A DNA stretch of 64,000 nt from Varanus komodoensis. Its lineage: Eukaryota > Chordata > Lepidosauria > Squamata > Varanidae. Within the stretch, counting starts at the first letter, position 1. Every line of letters begins with the position of its first letter. Under the pieces are notes generated by a model that saw only the letters and a program-made list of their open reading frames with translations, did no database searches and was not told where the DNA came from. Shown here piece after piece: positions 36,471 to 48,896 of the stretch. The DNA lies in assembly GCF_004798865.1 (NCBI RefSeq), contig NW_025335505.1:20574110-20638109 (forward strand). Direction: 5' to 3'. The translations under genes were made by a program, and so were the position numbers.

Positions 36471-37260
36471 CAGGGGGACCAATTGAGGGGAAGTTGTCTT
36501 AAGCAAGCATGCATTCCATCTGAGGGCCACATTTTCTTGGATACAGGCAGTAACTAGGATAATAATGAAGATGATGATTTCCTTTTAGCAACTGAACATT
36601 GCTGCAGAATATTTCTGCATGGTTCCTTCTCATTTTGCCTATTGATGCTTCAACATCTTGCTTTCAACTGGTAAGTGTAATTTCCGAACCACAAGCAGGG
36701 AATTTCCTTGGCTGAGTACATTCTGCTCCTCTGACAAAGTCTTTGCATGTACAATACTTTTAAGGGGGAAAGGGCACTTTTAAAAGTAGATGAAAATAAG
36801 CATGGCTAAGCCAAACTTCTTTAAAAAAAAAACCTGGTCTCTCTCATATTCTAAAGGGAAACATGCATGAATGAAGAATGCGTCCTGCCATATGGCTTTC
36901 AAAAGGAAGACTCATGAGCAGAAAGTAAGCAGTGAAGGACCATGACCAACCTCTCCCATTAGTCACTGAGACAGACTTCTTGTTTCTGATCAGGAAAAGC
37001 ACCATTTCCTGGGCACCAGACTCATGCTGACAAAGCTATATTTCCAGAACTGAAGGGCTATGACAAGCTCCTGTACTTAATTTAGTTCTCAGTATTTGTA
37101 CCAAAGGAGGAGAAGGAGAAGTGGCGGAAGGGGGAGAGACCCCTCAAATAAGATTATAACCTCAGGACAAAGAAAAAAATCTGCCATAGCTACTTTTAAA
37201 AGCATGTCCCTGCACATATTTAACCTGCGATGACAATCCTGTTAGCAATTCTGCAAATCT
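36471..37260. other. Intergenic, nothing recognised
   Basis: No gene or repeat recognised. Confidence 0.45.
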
Positions 37261-37264
37261 CAGA

Positions 37265-38070
37265 TCCATTTGCTTAGGTTGTTGCTGGACTGAAAGTGAC
37301 AGAATGAGATTCAATAAGGACAAGTGCCAAGTCTTCCACCTAGGAAAAAGAAACCAAATGCATTGATACAGGAAGGGAAATACATGGCTCAACAGAACTG
37401 AAAAAGAGAAAGATCTCAGAGTAATTGTGGACAATAGGCTAAATATGAGCCAACAACACGATGCAGCCACCAAAAAGAGCAAATGCTATTTTGGGATGCA
37501 TTAACAGAAGTATTACTTCCAAATCACAAGTAGTAGTAGTTCCCCTATACTTATCACTAGTCAGACCTCACCTGGAATACTATGACCAGTTTTGGGCACC
37601 AAGGCTTAAGATAGATGCAGAAAAATTGGAAAGGGTCCAAAGGAGGACAACAAAAATGATCCAGGGTTTGGAAACACTGTCCTGTGAGGAGAGATTGAGA
37701 GAAATGGGCATGTTCAGCCTTGAGAAGAGAAGACTGAGGGGAGACATGATATCCCTCTACAAGTACCGCAAAGGCTGTCACAAAGAGGAAGGTCAAGATC
37801 TCTTCTTGCTGGTGCCAGAGTGCAGGGCATGGAATAATCAATTCGAGTTGCGACAACCCAGATTCAGACTAGACATCAGGAAAAGCTGCCTAGCTGTCAG
37901 GGCAATAAAATAGTGGAACCAACTGCCTAGAGAGGTAGTGGGCTTTCCTACACGAGAGACATTCATAAAGAAACTGGGCAGCCATCTGAGTGGTATGGTG
38001 TAAATTGGTGTCCTGCACCAGCAACGGGCTGGACCCGATGGCCTTCCTGATATCATGATTCTATGATAAA
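37265..38070 (+). mobile_element. CR1 LINE, 5'-truncated 3' end
   Basis: The copy encodes the end of the CR1 reverse transcriptase protein: MRFNKDKCQVFHLGKRNQMH at about 37,307-37,366, then a 150-codon open frame at 37,461-37,913 with VRPHLEYYDQFWAPRLK, KLERVQRRTTKMIQGLE and LRGDMISLYKY, all diagnostic of CR1. A frame change separates the two parts. The short 3' UTR holds GGGCTGGACCCGATGGCCTT and ends with ATTCTATGATA, the terminal repeat of CR1. The catalytic palm and endonuclease are missing through the usual 5' truncation. The long remaining frame suggests only moderate age. Confidence 0.93.
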
Positions 38071-38164
38071 GTTGGGGAAGGCTCTACCCAGACTCTCTGT
38101 AGCAGCCACCCATACCAAACAGGCAGCATTTTAAACTCCACATATTTTCTTTCTCCCCTCGCTT

Positions 38165-38395
38165 GTCAATGGGAATTGCTTCAGTTATACCAGGAGACAG
38201 GAATGCACAACCTGAGACCTGGGCTGCATCTTCAATGCAGGTGTTCTGATCTCCTGCCACTGAACTCCACTAGTGCCAATATCTCAGCAGTTCTTTGCTT
38301 GCTACCAGTAATACAGACAGCACTTTCCAGTGAGAGATCCTGGGCTGAACAAATAACCTGATCTAAGCCTGCTTCCTATGTTCCTGTGTTTCCCA
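38165..38395 (-). mobile_element. tRNA-headed SINE (type 2) head, with a possible plus-strand tail beside it
   Basis: Minus strand at 38,165-38,270: GTTCAGTGGCAGGAGATCAG, TGCATTGAAGATGCAGCCCA, GGTCTCAGGTTGTGCATTCC. At 38,340-38,395 the plus strand reads CTGATCTAAGCCTGCTTCCT then ATGTTCCTGTG, like a type 2 tail, so two partial copies may meet here in opposite directions. Confidence 0.5.
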
Positions 38396-38399
38396 TGCA

Positions 38400-40250
38400 G
38401 GAAAACCCTGGCTGTGCTGAAACTTCTGCTGGATCATATCAAGAATACACTGTTGACCCATGTAGCTAGTGCAAGAATGACTGGCCCTTCCCCACACACC
38501 TCCAAACCAGTTTTGTATCTGGGATGCTAATCGAAGCATAAAAGAAGCAAAATATCCATCGTTCATATTACAGCCTCGGTCATATGCTGTCTGATTCATG
38601 TGAATAATATGAAATCACAGCTATGGCTCTCCAAATGCAGAGACAGAGCTAAGCTGTGTCCCTGGACTCTGAAATCACAGGGTCAGACCATCACGTTCCA
38701 TAAGTACAGGGTGAGAGAAACATGTAAGGAGGATATCAGAGTTAGACTGCTCCTTCTCCTGTGTTTGGTGAATTCTATTTAATAATGCCAAAAGTAAGAG
38801 AGTTCAAAGGGGTTGTGGACATTCATTGTCAGCCTGCATTCATCAAACACTTGAACTTGTGAAGGCTCTAAATGGAACCAGCATGATCACTCTAATTAGC
38901 ATGAGGACTCACTGAAGGATTAAGCTTTTAATATCTTCATGCACCAGCTTGGGATCACTTTCCTATAGTCATAAATTTTCTTGGAGGATATTATGGATAG
39001 CCAATGAGAGGGCACTGCTGCAGAGATCTTAGTGTAATGAACAAAAAGATGACCTTGCTGAAATCTCAGAGATTATTAGTTATAAGATGCTCAGAATGCT
39101 CCATGCCTGAATCAGTTACACATGGTGAAGTCACATTCAACTTAATTGAAAGTAATTATTCTACTGTTTCAAAGCCCTGCACTTAGTTGATCATACATGT
39201 CCCACTAGCTCTGATAAGATTAACAGAACACACTGGGTGCAGAAACTGAAGTACTTTAGTAAAGTCTAGTAGACATACAAGTTCTAATTCTGTAACCTGT
39301 ACTTTGTAAGTCATTCCTCCTTTGTTACTAAAGACCAGCTTACAGACAGGAGTAAAGACTTGAGTAAACCAGGCATGATTGGGCATTTACTCTTTGTTGT
39401 TTAAAAACCTGCTGTCTGTTTACTAGATCTAGGATATAAGCTACTATGGTGTTTCTCATCCAGACATGTGTAAGAGAGCAAAAATTTCCTCATCCGTTCA
39501 CTTAATGTGAATATATGTATCTAATACCACATGGGAGACTGCATTAATTTTATGGTTGACTGGTTCTTGGCCACAGTGATTTAGACGGTATCAAAATGTG
39601 ATTGCTGAAGGAGACAAAGGTTCTAACTGCATTCTGCAAAATGGGAAAAACATTCTCTCCTACATTATCCTCTGTAACATTTTATTAGCAATAAATACTA
39701 TTGGAGTCTAGAAACACCTATGCCTGTATATTAAAAAAGCTGTGATAGTAAATATCTCATGAAGAATTTGGTAGCTTTGTCCAAATTTAGAATAACTCAC
39801 ATTTCTTATTTTAAAAGATACAATTGTACCCCTTATTACTAGATGTCATGAATGGAACAAGGAGTTTACAAGGCCATTTTTGCCCTGTCCTGCTAATGTG
39901 GCGCCTGGGGCATCGCCTTCAGGGTAGAAGCAGCAAGCAGGAAGAAAATACTTGACATTTCCTGCATCCCCAAATCTGCCTTACAGGTGCCTCCGCCACA
40001 AAGCAAGGTGACATTCCAGTCATAGAAATCCCGTATCACATATAATTTGACCCTGAGACTCGGGCTACCCAGACACGGCTGCATCCATTGTCTTTCCTAC
40101 TTGCAGAAAGTGTCGCTTGGATGTCAGGGTCTGAAGGGGCCCGTGTTGCAAAATGTGCTTATGTGAGGCACAATTACGGCTGTGATGCAGAGTCATGAGA
40201 AAAGAGGATGACAGAAGGCAATACTGATGTCCAATGGAACTTTTTCATCC
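38400..40250. other. Intergenic, nothing recognised
   Basis: No coding signal and no recognised repeat. Confidence 0.45.
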
Positions 40251-40255
40251 ATCGC

Positions 40256-40335
40256 AGGGGTGAAGAATCTCATACCTGGGGTCCTAATCTGGCTCTCAGA
40301 GGTTCCTCCAAAAGTTGTGACCCTTTCACCCAGTC
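40256..40335 (+). mobile_element. Possible hAT-type element end
   Basis: CAGGGGTGAAGAATCTCATA then CCTGGGGTCCTAATCTGGCT has the CAGGGGT start of hAT terminal repeats and resembles the start at 49,335 (CAGGGATAAAGAACCTCAGG). No matching opposite end was found. Confidence 0.4.
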
Positions 40336-40455
40336 TCTTTCCCCCAAGTACCAATTTGTTGGTGGTTTCCTGATTTTCATGCAGTTTTCCCCCAACCCAA
40401 AATGCTGAGATACTTGTCCTAAGGCTCAGTTCCTGACTGAAGTAGCTTAAGCTAA

Positions 40456-40698
40456 AATATTTATTTATTTATTTAATTTTTCGATTTATATCCTGCCTTT
40501 TTCCTACAAAGGCAGCTTACATCATTCTCCTCCTCCATCTTATCCCCACAACAACAGCCCTGTGAGGTAGTTTGGGCTGAGAGTCTGTGAGTGGCCCAAA
40601 GTCACGCAGTTGGCTCCATGGCTGAGCGGGGACTAGAACCCAGATCGTCTGAGTCCCAGTCCCATGCTCTTAACCACTGCACCACACTGGCTCTCCTG
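40456..40698 (-). mobile_element. tRNA-headed CORE-like SINE (type 1), nearly full length
   Basis: Minus strand: GAGAGCCAGTGTGGTGCAGT, GGTTAAGAGCATGGGACTGG, GGTTCTAGTCCCCGCTCAGC, core GTGACTTTGGGCCACTCACA, GGGCTGTTGTTGTGGGGATA, and an AAAAAGGCAGGATATAAATC tail with (AAAT)n. Very similar to the 19.4-kb copy. Confidence 0.88.
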
Positions 40699-40699
40699 A

Positions 40700-41675
40700 C
40701 ATTTATCCCGACATTTTGGCTCCAGACCATTTTGCCATCGGTCCTACCACCGCTGGGCTGTCACCCCAAAGAACTTGTCCAAATGAGAAGGCTGAAAGAG
40801 AGTCTGAAACCCTGACAGAGAGTGTAGGCATGACTAAGTGAAAGATCTTCATATATGAGTGCTCTAAAATATGTAAGAAGCTCCTGAATAGTTCCCAGCA
40901 AAGCTGAGTATCTGCCTGTGGAGCAACAAGCACTTATAATCCGTAATGGTGGAGAGGAACTGCTGTCATGAGATTGGATACCTGGTTAGCAACTTTCAAA
41001 AGGACCCATAGTTGATATAAACAATAGATTCCTGCTTTAATTCAGCCCAATAACTATGGTTTTAAACTTCCAGGCATTTATTGTGGAAGGTCTATTCAAC
41101 AGCCAATATATGCAGTGCCAAGTACAGTTAGGCATTCATTTATAACATAAATGAAACTAAACTATAAAAATCTATACAGGGTTGTAATGGATTTCCACTT
41201 AGATTCTAAACCTAGAACAAATGACAACTAAACAATCATTTACTTTTCGCTACAGGTATGTTTGGAAGTTAATGGTGGTGTAAAAAAATCAGATCTGGGA
41301 AGAAGACAAGGAAGATATGCACATTGGTGCTGACTTATGCCAGTACATAAGAAGAAAGATGAGCCAATGATAGGAGAAGGGAATGAAGCTATTAGTGAAT
41401 TGTCAAGGGGAAAGAAATACAGGATAATTGCTCATGGGAACAGAGGACTGATGGCCAAAGATAAAAGTTAGATTGTGGAGAAATGGAAGCATTCCCTTTC
41501 TTTCCAAAGAATCTGACAGGGAGGGGGAACCCCGAAAAGTACTGGTTAGAAAAGTTCACAATAGACCAGCCAAGTAAAAATTCCATGCTGAATGCTATGA
41601 AAGGAAACTGTAGACTTCTTTGTCAACTGCAAACAGAATAAAAATCATGAGTTCATCCGACTTCTTCTCAAAATC
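40700..41675. other. Intergenic, nothing recognised
   Basis: No gene or repeat recognised. Confidence 0.45.
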
Positions 41676-41679
41676 ATTA

Positions 41680-41791
41680 AAGGTGCAATCCCATGCATGT
41701 TTAAATGAGAAAAATGCCAGCGAGACTGGCTAGGAAATGCTAGTGGTAGTAAGATTATTATCTGTTGAAATACACATAGGATTGCACCCTA
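41680..41791. mobile_element. Short inverted-repeat element (GGTGCAATCC ends)
   Basis: Left end AGGTGCAATCCCATGCATGT; complement of the right end AGGGTGCAATCCTATGTGTA. About 112 bp in all. Related single arms are at 42,232-42,290 (CCATCCTATGCATGTTTACT) and 47,600-47,625. This is a common palindromic repeat type in squamates; its class is not certain. Confidence 0.6.
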
Positions 41792-42354
41792 AGCTTTAAA
41801 AAAAATCCTTTTTTTTTTTAAGTTCAGTGCAGAATAAATCATACTACATTCTAAGGCTTAAAATTTGATTGAAATCAAGAACATACTTTAAATTCTGAGA
41901 TTTTCCTCCTCTTGGTTAACTTACAGGTATAAGGGCAAGCTTTTATATTTCAGTTAATAATAGAGTTTCTATATTATATTAATCATAACAAGCTAGAAAA
42001 CTTAGTATCATGAGCCTAAACATTCTAAAGATTTGCAGTGCTTGAGTTATTTTGTTGATTTGTGATATCATGCTGGTGTGTGAGTTATTATATCCTAACT
42101 TTAATGCATATTGGATGCACCAGTCAGTTTAAGGGTTGGGACATCAGTATCTGCAAACATTCTAAGCATAATGGTCATAGTTCTGTATAAGTTGGTTGTT
42201 ATCATTAAACAACAAAAATCTATGTATTTAACAGCCCCATCCTATGCATGTTTACTCTGAGTTAAGACCCATGCAATTCAGTGGGGCAGTCTCAAGAAAG
42301 AGTGAATAGGCCTACAGCCTCAGGAACAGTATTTTATACACTGTTTGGGCAACC

Positions 42355-42540
42355 CAAGAAATCTAGGTTCTTGTCCTCACTTGGCCATGAAGGTCTGGAT
42401 GACTTTGGACCAGTCACTCACTCGCAACCTGTCTCGCAAGGTTGCCATTGGGAGGATAAAATGAAGCGATGTAAACTGCCCAGTTCCTCACAAAAGGAAA
42501 AAAGGTGGGATTTCAATGCAGTGCAATTATTTTAATAATA
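42355..42540 (+). mobile_element. tRNA-headed CORE-like SINE (type 1), head-truncated
   Basis: AATCTAGGTTCTTGTCCTCA, GGATGACTTTGGACCAGTCA, CTCACTCGCAACCTGTCTCG, AAGGTTGCCATTGGGAGGAT and a tail AAAAAAGGTGGGATTTCAAT with AATAATAA. Confidence 0.7.
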
Positions 42541-42544
42541 AGCC

Positions 42545-43828
42545 CAGTTGAACACAAGTACATTAAAATCAATGTGATGAGCAATGCAATCTTATGGCAT
42601 GTTTATTCAGCTGCATTAATCAACTTTTTACCACCAGCAACAAAGTCTTTTCAAAATGTATCAGTTGCCGGCATGAGAGTTAAATGTGTTGAGCTGGGCT
42701 GCTTGCTGCATAAACTTGCAATACAGCACAAACCTATGGTTGCATATGTTCAGCTGAAGTCAAAGCACATTTAACTAGGCTCTGGATCACAGCCAATACC
42801 TTTTGTGATTGGCAATTACACATGGGAGCATCACTGGCGTCATACTCATCGCTTTTGACCTAGCTAGTGACCCTGTGAACAGTTGGATTGTGCAGTCTCA
42901 TTCCATTTCTAAGATGCTTTCCCTCATTACCTGCAGGAAGTTTGTAGGAAGAACAAAATGCAATTAAAATGTTGCTGAAGGGTATTTAAGTGTTCCAGCC
43001 TTGCCTGTAAAGAAAAGGCCATTCTACCATTTTGATATAATCATCAGCAGTAGTGATGGTAATTTCATCATTTACTTTCAATCATGTTTTGTTTACACTG
43101 TACGTAGCATAGGATGGAAACCTGGAAGAAGTGATTTGCATGCAGGAAACACATGCTGTTGTCTAACGTATTTTCAGATGACTTCGCTGCTGGTGCTAGT
43201 GGCAAGAAGGTGGAAAAGCAAGCAAAGAACTGCTATGGTAATTTCTTACTCTGCTTGTCCAAAAAGTCATCTTGCCTTGCTATCCTACACCCAACAAATG
43301 CTAATCTCTTATTAGCTTGCTTACCCTTTTCCATGAAAAATTGGGCCAATTTTAATGGGGAGTCGTGTGATAACCACACATTTCTCTGCTCTACAGCAGA
43401 TGGCCTGAATGTACTTTGCTTTAAGTTGCCAAAGCATTGAACCTTTGTATTGTTTTTACAGCAAAAGATGGGCAGCTTAGCTGTTGAATCACTACTATTT
43501 CTCCCTGTCTGGTGAAAGTTCTTCTAACATCGAAGATTTTAGAATAGGACTGTCTGGATATGTTGTTGTGCCCCCACCTCCACAAACAGTCCCAAGTTGC
43601 AGGAGCAGGGTGACCCAGAATTTCCAGACCCCATTGGAGGATAGCACACCAGAACAACTGACATCATTTTTATAATATTCTTCTTTACATATATGCATGA
43701 AGAGTATAAATGGAGGCAAATGATCCTTCAAAGCAGCAGATCCCCCAAAGAGGCCCTGCACTCAAAGATGCTTCCAGGTTTAAACAAATTCAAGAGAGCT
43801 GCCTGTCTCTCTAATTGACCCACTTCTG
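42545..43828. other. Intergenic, nothing recognised
   Basis: Short overlapping open frames (about 60-104 codons) have no domain. Confidence 0.45.
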
Positions 43829-43830
<2 letters not shown>

Positions 43831-43876
<46 letters not shown>

Positions 43877-43879
43877 TGG
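43831..43879. repeat. (GT)n microsatellite
   Basis: 19 perfect GT units followed by GG, more TG units and a G run. Confidence 0.97.
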
Positions 43880-44276
43880 GGGGGGTCCCCCTCTGAGCTC
43901 TCATTCAACCACACAGAAAGATTGCCCACTATCTCCCAAACTTTAGTCCCATTAAGGAGACTAAACCAACCATATAATCCTGGAATTTTATCAAGCAATC
44001 TGCCTGACAAAGGAAGTCCAAACAGTAGCTGTAACAACAGACACATTTGAATGTCATGCTAATCCACCCTGGCAGTAAGCCAGAGAAGGTTGCTTTTGTG
44101 CAAAATAGCCCATTGTGAGCCTGACAGATGATTTGGCTCATCTGGGGTTGTAGGCACCCTCCTCCTTCAGCATCTTCCATGGGTATTCTCATGGGATACT
44201 GTAGGAGGAATGAGTCTTTTTCACCCTTCCTTTCCATAATGGCAAACTTTAAGGCTTGCTGTGTCTTTTTGTTCTT

Positions 44277-44348
44277 CCCCCTCCCTCCCTCCCTCCTTTC
44301 TCTCCCTCTGTATGTATGTATGTATGTATGTATGTATGTATGTATGTA
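44277..44348. repeat. (CCCT)n followed by (TATG)n microsatellite
   Basis: A short CCCT array (44,277-44,296) and about nine units of TATG (44,310-44,348). The second gives a false HTYI-repeat reading frame on the minus strand. Confidence 0.95.
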
Positions 44349-44589
44349 GAGATTGGGAAAACCAGCTGTCAAGCCAACTTTTCCAATCTTGATTTTGACA
44401 GCTATGGGCAGTTTTGTCAAGTGCCCAAGCAGCACCTTGGAGAAATGCCTGTGAGTGCCCATCATTTTAGTAATGTGTGCAGAAACTGGTTGTGCGATTG
44501 CAGATAGTTGCACCTATGTGACTGCAAGGATTCAATACCTCAGCTGGGGCAATGGCCTGTGGAGGCCAAGACACAAGAGAAGGCAGCCA

Positions 44590-45640
44590 AGGCTCTCTGG
44601 GTGGCTCTCAATGAGGTTAACAACACTCCACATAAGTACATAAAACCATAAATAAAATAACACTATAAAATCCAATATACAACATAAAACCCAATTAACA
44701 AAATATACAAGACAGCAGCATATAACATATAAAGCAAGCAATACTAATATCAAATAATAATAAAATCAGGATAACTACAAAAACAAGTATGAAATAAAAA
44801 CACCTTTACCTGCCAGTGAAAATTCAATAGTGAGGGTGCCCAACGCAGCTCATTCAGAAGGCTGTTCTGTGAGGTACAATAGAGAAAAAAGCCCTTCTCC
44901 TTGCTCTCTCTCACCATTCTTCACTAATGGGTGGCTCACAGAGAAGGGCCTCCACTGAAGATATTAGTGGTTTGGTAGGGATATATGGAGACAGGCGCTC
45001 CTTCAGGTATCCTGGCCCCAAGGTGTTTAGGGCATGGGTCCTCAAACTTCGGCCTGGGGGCCGGATTCGGCTTGCCATGCCCATTTGAACCCGCCCTGCC
45101 CACGCATGCATCTGCCGCCGCTCACCTCACCCCGCACAGGGGGAAGCAGTGGTTTGCTCACCCGGAGAAAATGATCTCCAGGCAAGCAAGCCGCTGCCTC
45201 ATGCGCCCGCCTCGCGGTGTGTGCCCACCCATGCCTCGTCTCCCCTTGCCATGCACCCTGCCTCAGCGTGCGCACCTGCACGCACTGCCCCCGCACTGGC
45301 CCGCGCACACTGCCAGCACCATCTTTCCAGCCCACGCCCAGCACCATCCCCTTTCAACTGGCCCCCTGGGTAAAAAGCTTGAGGACCCCTGGTTTAGGGG
45401 TTCATATATTAGTGTAAGCACTTTGAATTGGGCCCATGTGAGCGCCAATAGGCAGCCAGTGCAGCTGACAGAGGACCCACATGATGTACTCCCTAGGACT
45501 GGTCCTCATTAACTGCTCTGTTTTGAGTTAGCTGGAGTAGCTAGACCATCTTTAAAGGCAGCCCCACATAGAGCATGTTACAGCAATCCAATCACCTCTT
45601 CTGAGATCGCCTAGAAGGGTCTCCAAATACATTGCCACTC
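44590..45640. mobile_element. Unclassified LINE-like interspersed repeat, split by a hAT MITE
   Basis: Recognisable blocks: GCCAAGGCTCTCTGGGTGGC followed by AT-rich DNA (44,590-44,800), GAAGGCTGTTCTGTGAGGTA, GCTCCTTCAGGTATCCTGGC (before 45,025), then after the MITE AAGCACTTTGAATTGGGCCC, AGGCAGCCAGTGCAGCTGAC and GCAGCCCCACATAGAGCATG. These co-occur in many squamate loci as one repeat. Orientation and superfamily are not certain. The MITE at 45,033-45,391 interrupts it. Confidence 0.55.
45033..45391. mobile_element. hAT non-autonomous element with perfect 8-bp target duplication
   Basis: 359 bp. Left terminus CATGGGTCCTCAAACTT and complement of the right terminus CAGGGGTCCTCAAGCTT form the terminal inverted repeats (15 of 17 alike). 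GTTTAGGG flanks both ends exactly (45,025-45,032 and 45,392-45,399). The terminus resembles known vertebrate hAT (Charlie-like) ends. The interior is GC- and CpG-rich, unlike its surroundings, and has no transposase. Intact duplications and retained CpG suggest a fairly young insertion. Confidence 0.92.
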
Positions 45641-45644
45641 CTTC

Positions 45645-45945
45645 TGTGTTTTTTCTTGACAGTTGTTATAAGGCAAACTGTCAAGAAAAATGAAGGTATG
45701 AGTGATCATTAGTGTCAAAATGGGTTTGGGGGTTATTTAAACCCCCTTGACAGCAAAATTTTCAAAAAATCACAACCAGCACTTTAGTTCATATTAGGTG
45801 GTACATCTTGCACTTTCTCCAGAGTCTGTAGGCGAAGTGCAAATGTACACTCCCCATTTTTTCCCTAAGGGAAAATATTTTGACAGCTTTAACAACTGGC
45901 TCACAAAATGTTGGGTCCCTTTAAAAGAGGACCTTAAGTGAGAAT
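45645..45945 (+). mobile_element. Member of the TCCCTTTAAAAG inverted-repeat family
   Basis: Starts with a hairpin (TTTCTTGACAGTTGTTATAA / GCAAACTGTCAAGAAAAATG). Then come TACATCTTGCACTTTCTCCA, GCGAAGTGCAAATGTACACT, AAAATATTTTGACAGC and TGGGTCCCTTTAAAAGAGGA. The same blocks in the same order occur on the minus strand at 62,470-62,640 and in part at 20.3 kb. Confidence 0.65.
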
Positions 45946-47890
45946 TGGATGGTTTTGGACTGGGACATAGTGTGGTAGAAATCCAAGATAGACTGCCTTG
46001 TTACATGAACCCAAGCAATACATTCAAGCCTAATTGGGATGCAGTGTTCTTGCCCTTGCGCCGCAACTGGCTGCACTCTTTCACAGTTTTTCCCAAGTCT
46101 TCTCAGTTATATCCATCCATCCATCCATCCATCCCAGGATAATTTGTTAAAATTTAGCAACCCAACTATTATCAATTCTCCAGCTGTTGTCCCTTCTAAT
46201 GTCCCCACTGCATTTCCAAAAGGCTGTTCTGTGTCTATTTTCAAGGCATGGGCTAATTCTTCTGGTATCATCCTGAGTCAAAAGAGAATCCTTTGCTGGA
46301 ATTCAGAAACAAAAAACCACGTTAAACTATTAATAAATAAGAAACTTGAAGAAACATCCTTACTTGGCCTCAGTGTGAATTGGTGGTGTTGCAATGCATT
46401 CAGCTCCCTGCTGTTTGATACAGTCAAGGTGTTAAAGGTCATGCTTTTGACATACAACAGAAGCACATGCCTGGCTGCATCAGCTTTGTATCAAAATGCA
46501 ATATGAAAATTGGGGTTTGTGGACTCTTCCTAGTGCAATACAACCCCAAATCTTTGTATCCTTGTAGAAACTAGGACATTCTCATTTTCCCATTCGAGAA
46601 TGATCTTTGAGATGTGCTTCAAAGAAATATATACTGTTTTTAATTTTCAGTTCAACTATATTAACACATAAATTCAGAGACCACAATATGCACATTCAGA
46701 TGCTAAGGCATAAACCTCAAATCTTGCACTGCCATCATGTGGTGAGAGAAGGTTTTCTCCTGGTTTAAAAAAAAAAATGGAAGGAATTTTCCACAATATT
46801 ATTAAGATCTATAGCCCAGAACAGGCAAGGAAAGACCGTGGATTTTGAAAGAGATTCCTATGTGGTTTGTATAGATAGGGAAACTTTTGGGTCATGGGCA
46901 CATTTGGTAACTGAGAGGCTGTCCTGGGAACCACCACAAAACATGGGAGGCTTGGCAAAGGGCAAGTAACCAGCCCAAATGATAGAGCTCAAGACAGAGG
47001 TATAGCCCAAATCTCAACAGACTAAGCAACTCATTTGAAACCTCAGTCTTCAGCACCAAATGCAGAGATTTCACAGAGGTCTTATCTGACAGTAAGATAA
47101 TGCTTTAATTTGTTTTTATGGTGGGGAGGCAGGGCATTTTAATGGGCACCAAGAAAGGTGCCCAGTGGCTGCTATATTAACAAGGCTCTTTGGTGATCAA
47201 TAAACCAGTGATCAAGCATCCTACCAATCAATACCAGACGGAGGATGCCATCTGATCACCCTGTGGCAGAGCATTTGAAGGCAAGAGTAAGGTGTGGTGG
47301 CAATGAACTCCACCATGTCTCGTGCCCTGCATTTTCTCCCAACAACATTCACCCTCCTACTGGGGGACAGGGGTGAGGGAAGGAGGCTGGGGTGGCAATT
47401 ACAATCAGCATTAGTCTGCACTGCCATCCCCTAGCACACCGCCTTTCCCTCCTCCAAGGCCTAGCCGTGACTTCAGGGGGTGGAGGCAGCTGGCATTCCT
47501 TCCACTCAGGTCATGAGGGGTCAGTTTGGTGGCTTGGCCATCCGAATGCCAGCTCTGGCATCACAGGATCTCAGGAGGCCATCAGTGTTGGAGGCCATTG
47601 GATTGCACCCTAATGCATGTTAATGCTACACCCCTCAGGGCCATTCAGGGAAAATGAATGGAGGGATAAAGGTAAGGAATTCTCCACACAACACAAACTT
47701 AACTGAGGAGTGCATTACTGCAAGATATAATGGTGGCCTCTGAGCTGGATGGTTGTAAAGAGGAATTGAACAGATCCATGGAAGACAAGGCCCTTGTCAT
47801 GATGGCTGCATTAGCTTCAGTATCCAAGGCAACGTGCTTCTTGCTGGGGACACGACAGGAGGATGCTCAACTGCACTCAGGCCCTGCAAA
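45946..47890. other. Intergenic, with an (ATCC)n tract
   Basis: A (ATCC)n microsatellite of about six units lies at 46,111-46,135. A 155-codon open frame at 46,039-46,506 (+) runs through that tract and has no domain. GC is higher at 47.34-47.6 kb, without a gene. Confidence 0.45.
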
Positions 47891-47891
47891 C

Positions 47892-47940
47892 AGAATGAAA
47901 TAAGACTTTGGTCTGGTCCAGCGTTGCCATGCTTATGTTC
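47892..47940 (+). mobile_element. tRNA-headed SINE (type 2) 3' tail fragment
   Basis: ACTTTGGTCTGGTCCAGCGT then TGCCATGCTTATGTTCT fits the type 2 tail (GGTCTGATCCAGCA...CTTATGTTCT). Confidence 0.5.
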
Positions 47941-48888
47941 TGGTCCTCCTCCCACATGCTCACCCTCTTAATATTAGCACGTTTAAGATGCTGATGCAGG
48001 GTAGCAATGCTGTTCCGGCTCCCTCTTGATGACCTGCCATTTTAGCATCATGTCTGTCCATCCTGGACCTGGCACTTGCAAGAGTGTGCCCATGTACCTT
48101 TCCTCTTGAAAAACGAAACTCTTGTTTATCTTTTCCTCAGTTGCTAATGAACATCCTGTCGACATCAGCATTGTTTCCTCCTTGGTTAAGACCAGATGCA
48201 CTTCTACATAGTCCTCTGTTCTCTTTTTCACTACAACTGTCTTGATCAGAGCTGGCCTGGCTTTCTTCATGTCTTTCTGAAAACTGTGAGTTCTCGATGA
48301 TTAAAGGCCTGTTTCTAGCACCAGACCACAAGCCTTTGCTTTTTCATCCTCCTTTAATTTCTTTTCTTTCTGTCTTCCTTCCAGTTTTTAAAAACTTTCC
48401 ATTCTTTCTCCACCCTTCACACTGCTTGAGGCGTCTTGAGCAAAATTCCAAGATCATCTCTTCCCTTTGATACAGCCTTTAATCTCATGCACCTTTTGAC
48501 AAACTTGCTTCACCACAATAGAACACAGCATTATGTCAGCCTCAGTTATTCAAACCTGCTGAACTTGAATGCACGATGGAGGTCCCATCCCTCCATCCTC
48601 CACCCCATGTGGCCAAACTTAACACATGTGCAAATACCACTTGTTTAATGTCTGGAGACCTCTGATTATGTAGATTTCTTTCATGTCCAATATACTACTA
48701 TGAAAAAAAGCAAGAACAGCTGTATTACATCTAGCATCTTAAGGTTCTGCCCTATCCTTTTATTATTTCCTCATTCATTTGTTTAGATTTATAGTCCACC
48801 TTTTTCCAAGGAATCTCTTTGACCATTTTGTCTTCATCCGTCAACTGGTTCCATAGATTTGCCAGAGGCTGTGAAAAGTATCCAATCT

Positions 48889-48896
48889 CACACACG

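Noticed and set aside
43929-44513. 194-codon minus-strand open frame
   Set aside because: Its middle is a translated (TATG)n microsatellite and the rest shows no domain.
44985-45512. 175-codon plus-strand frame rich in P, A and H
   Set aside because: It lies largely inside the CpG-rich hAT MITE, which also opens frames on the other strand.
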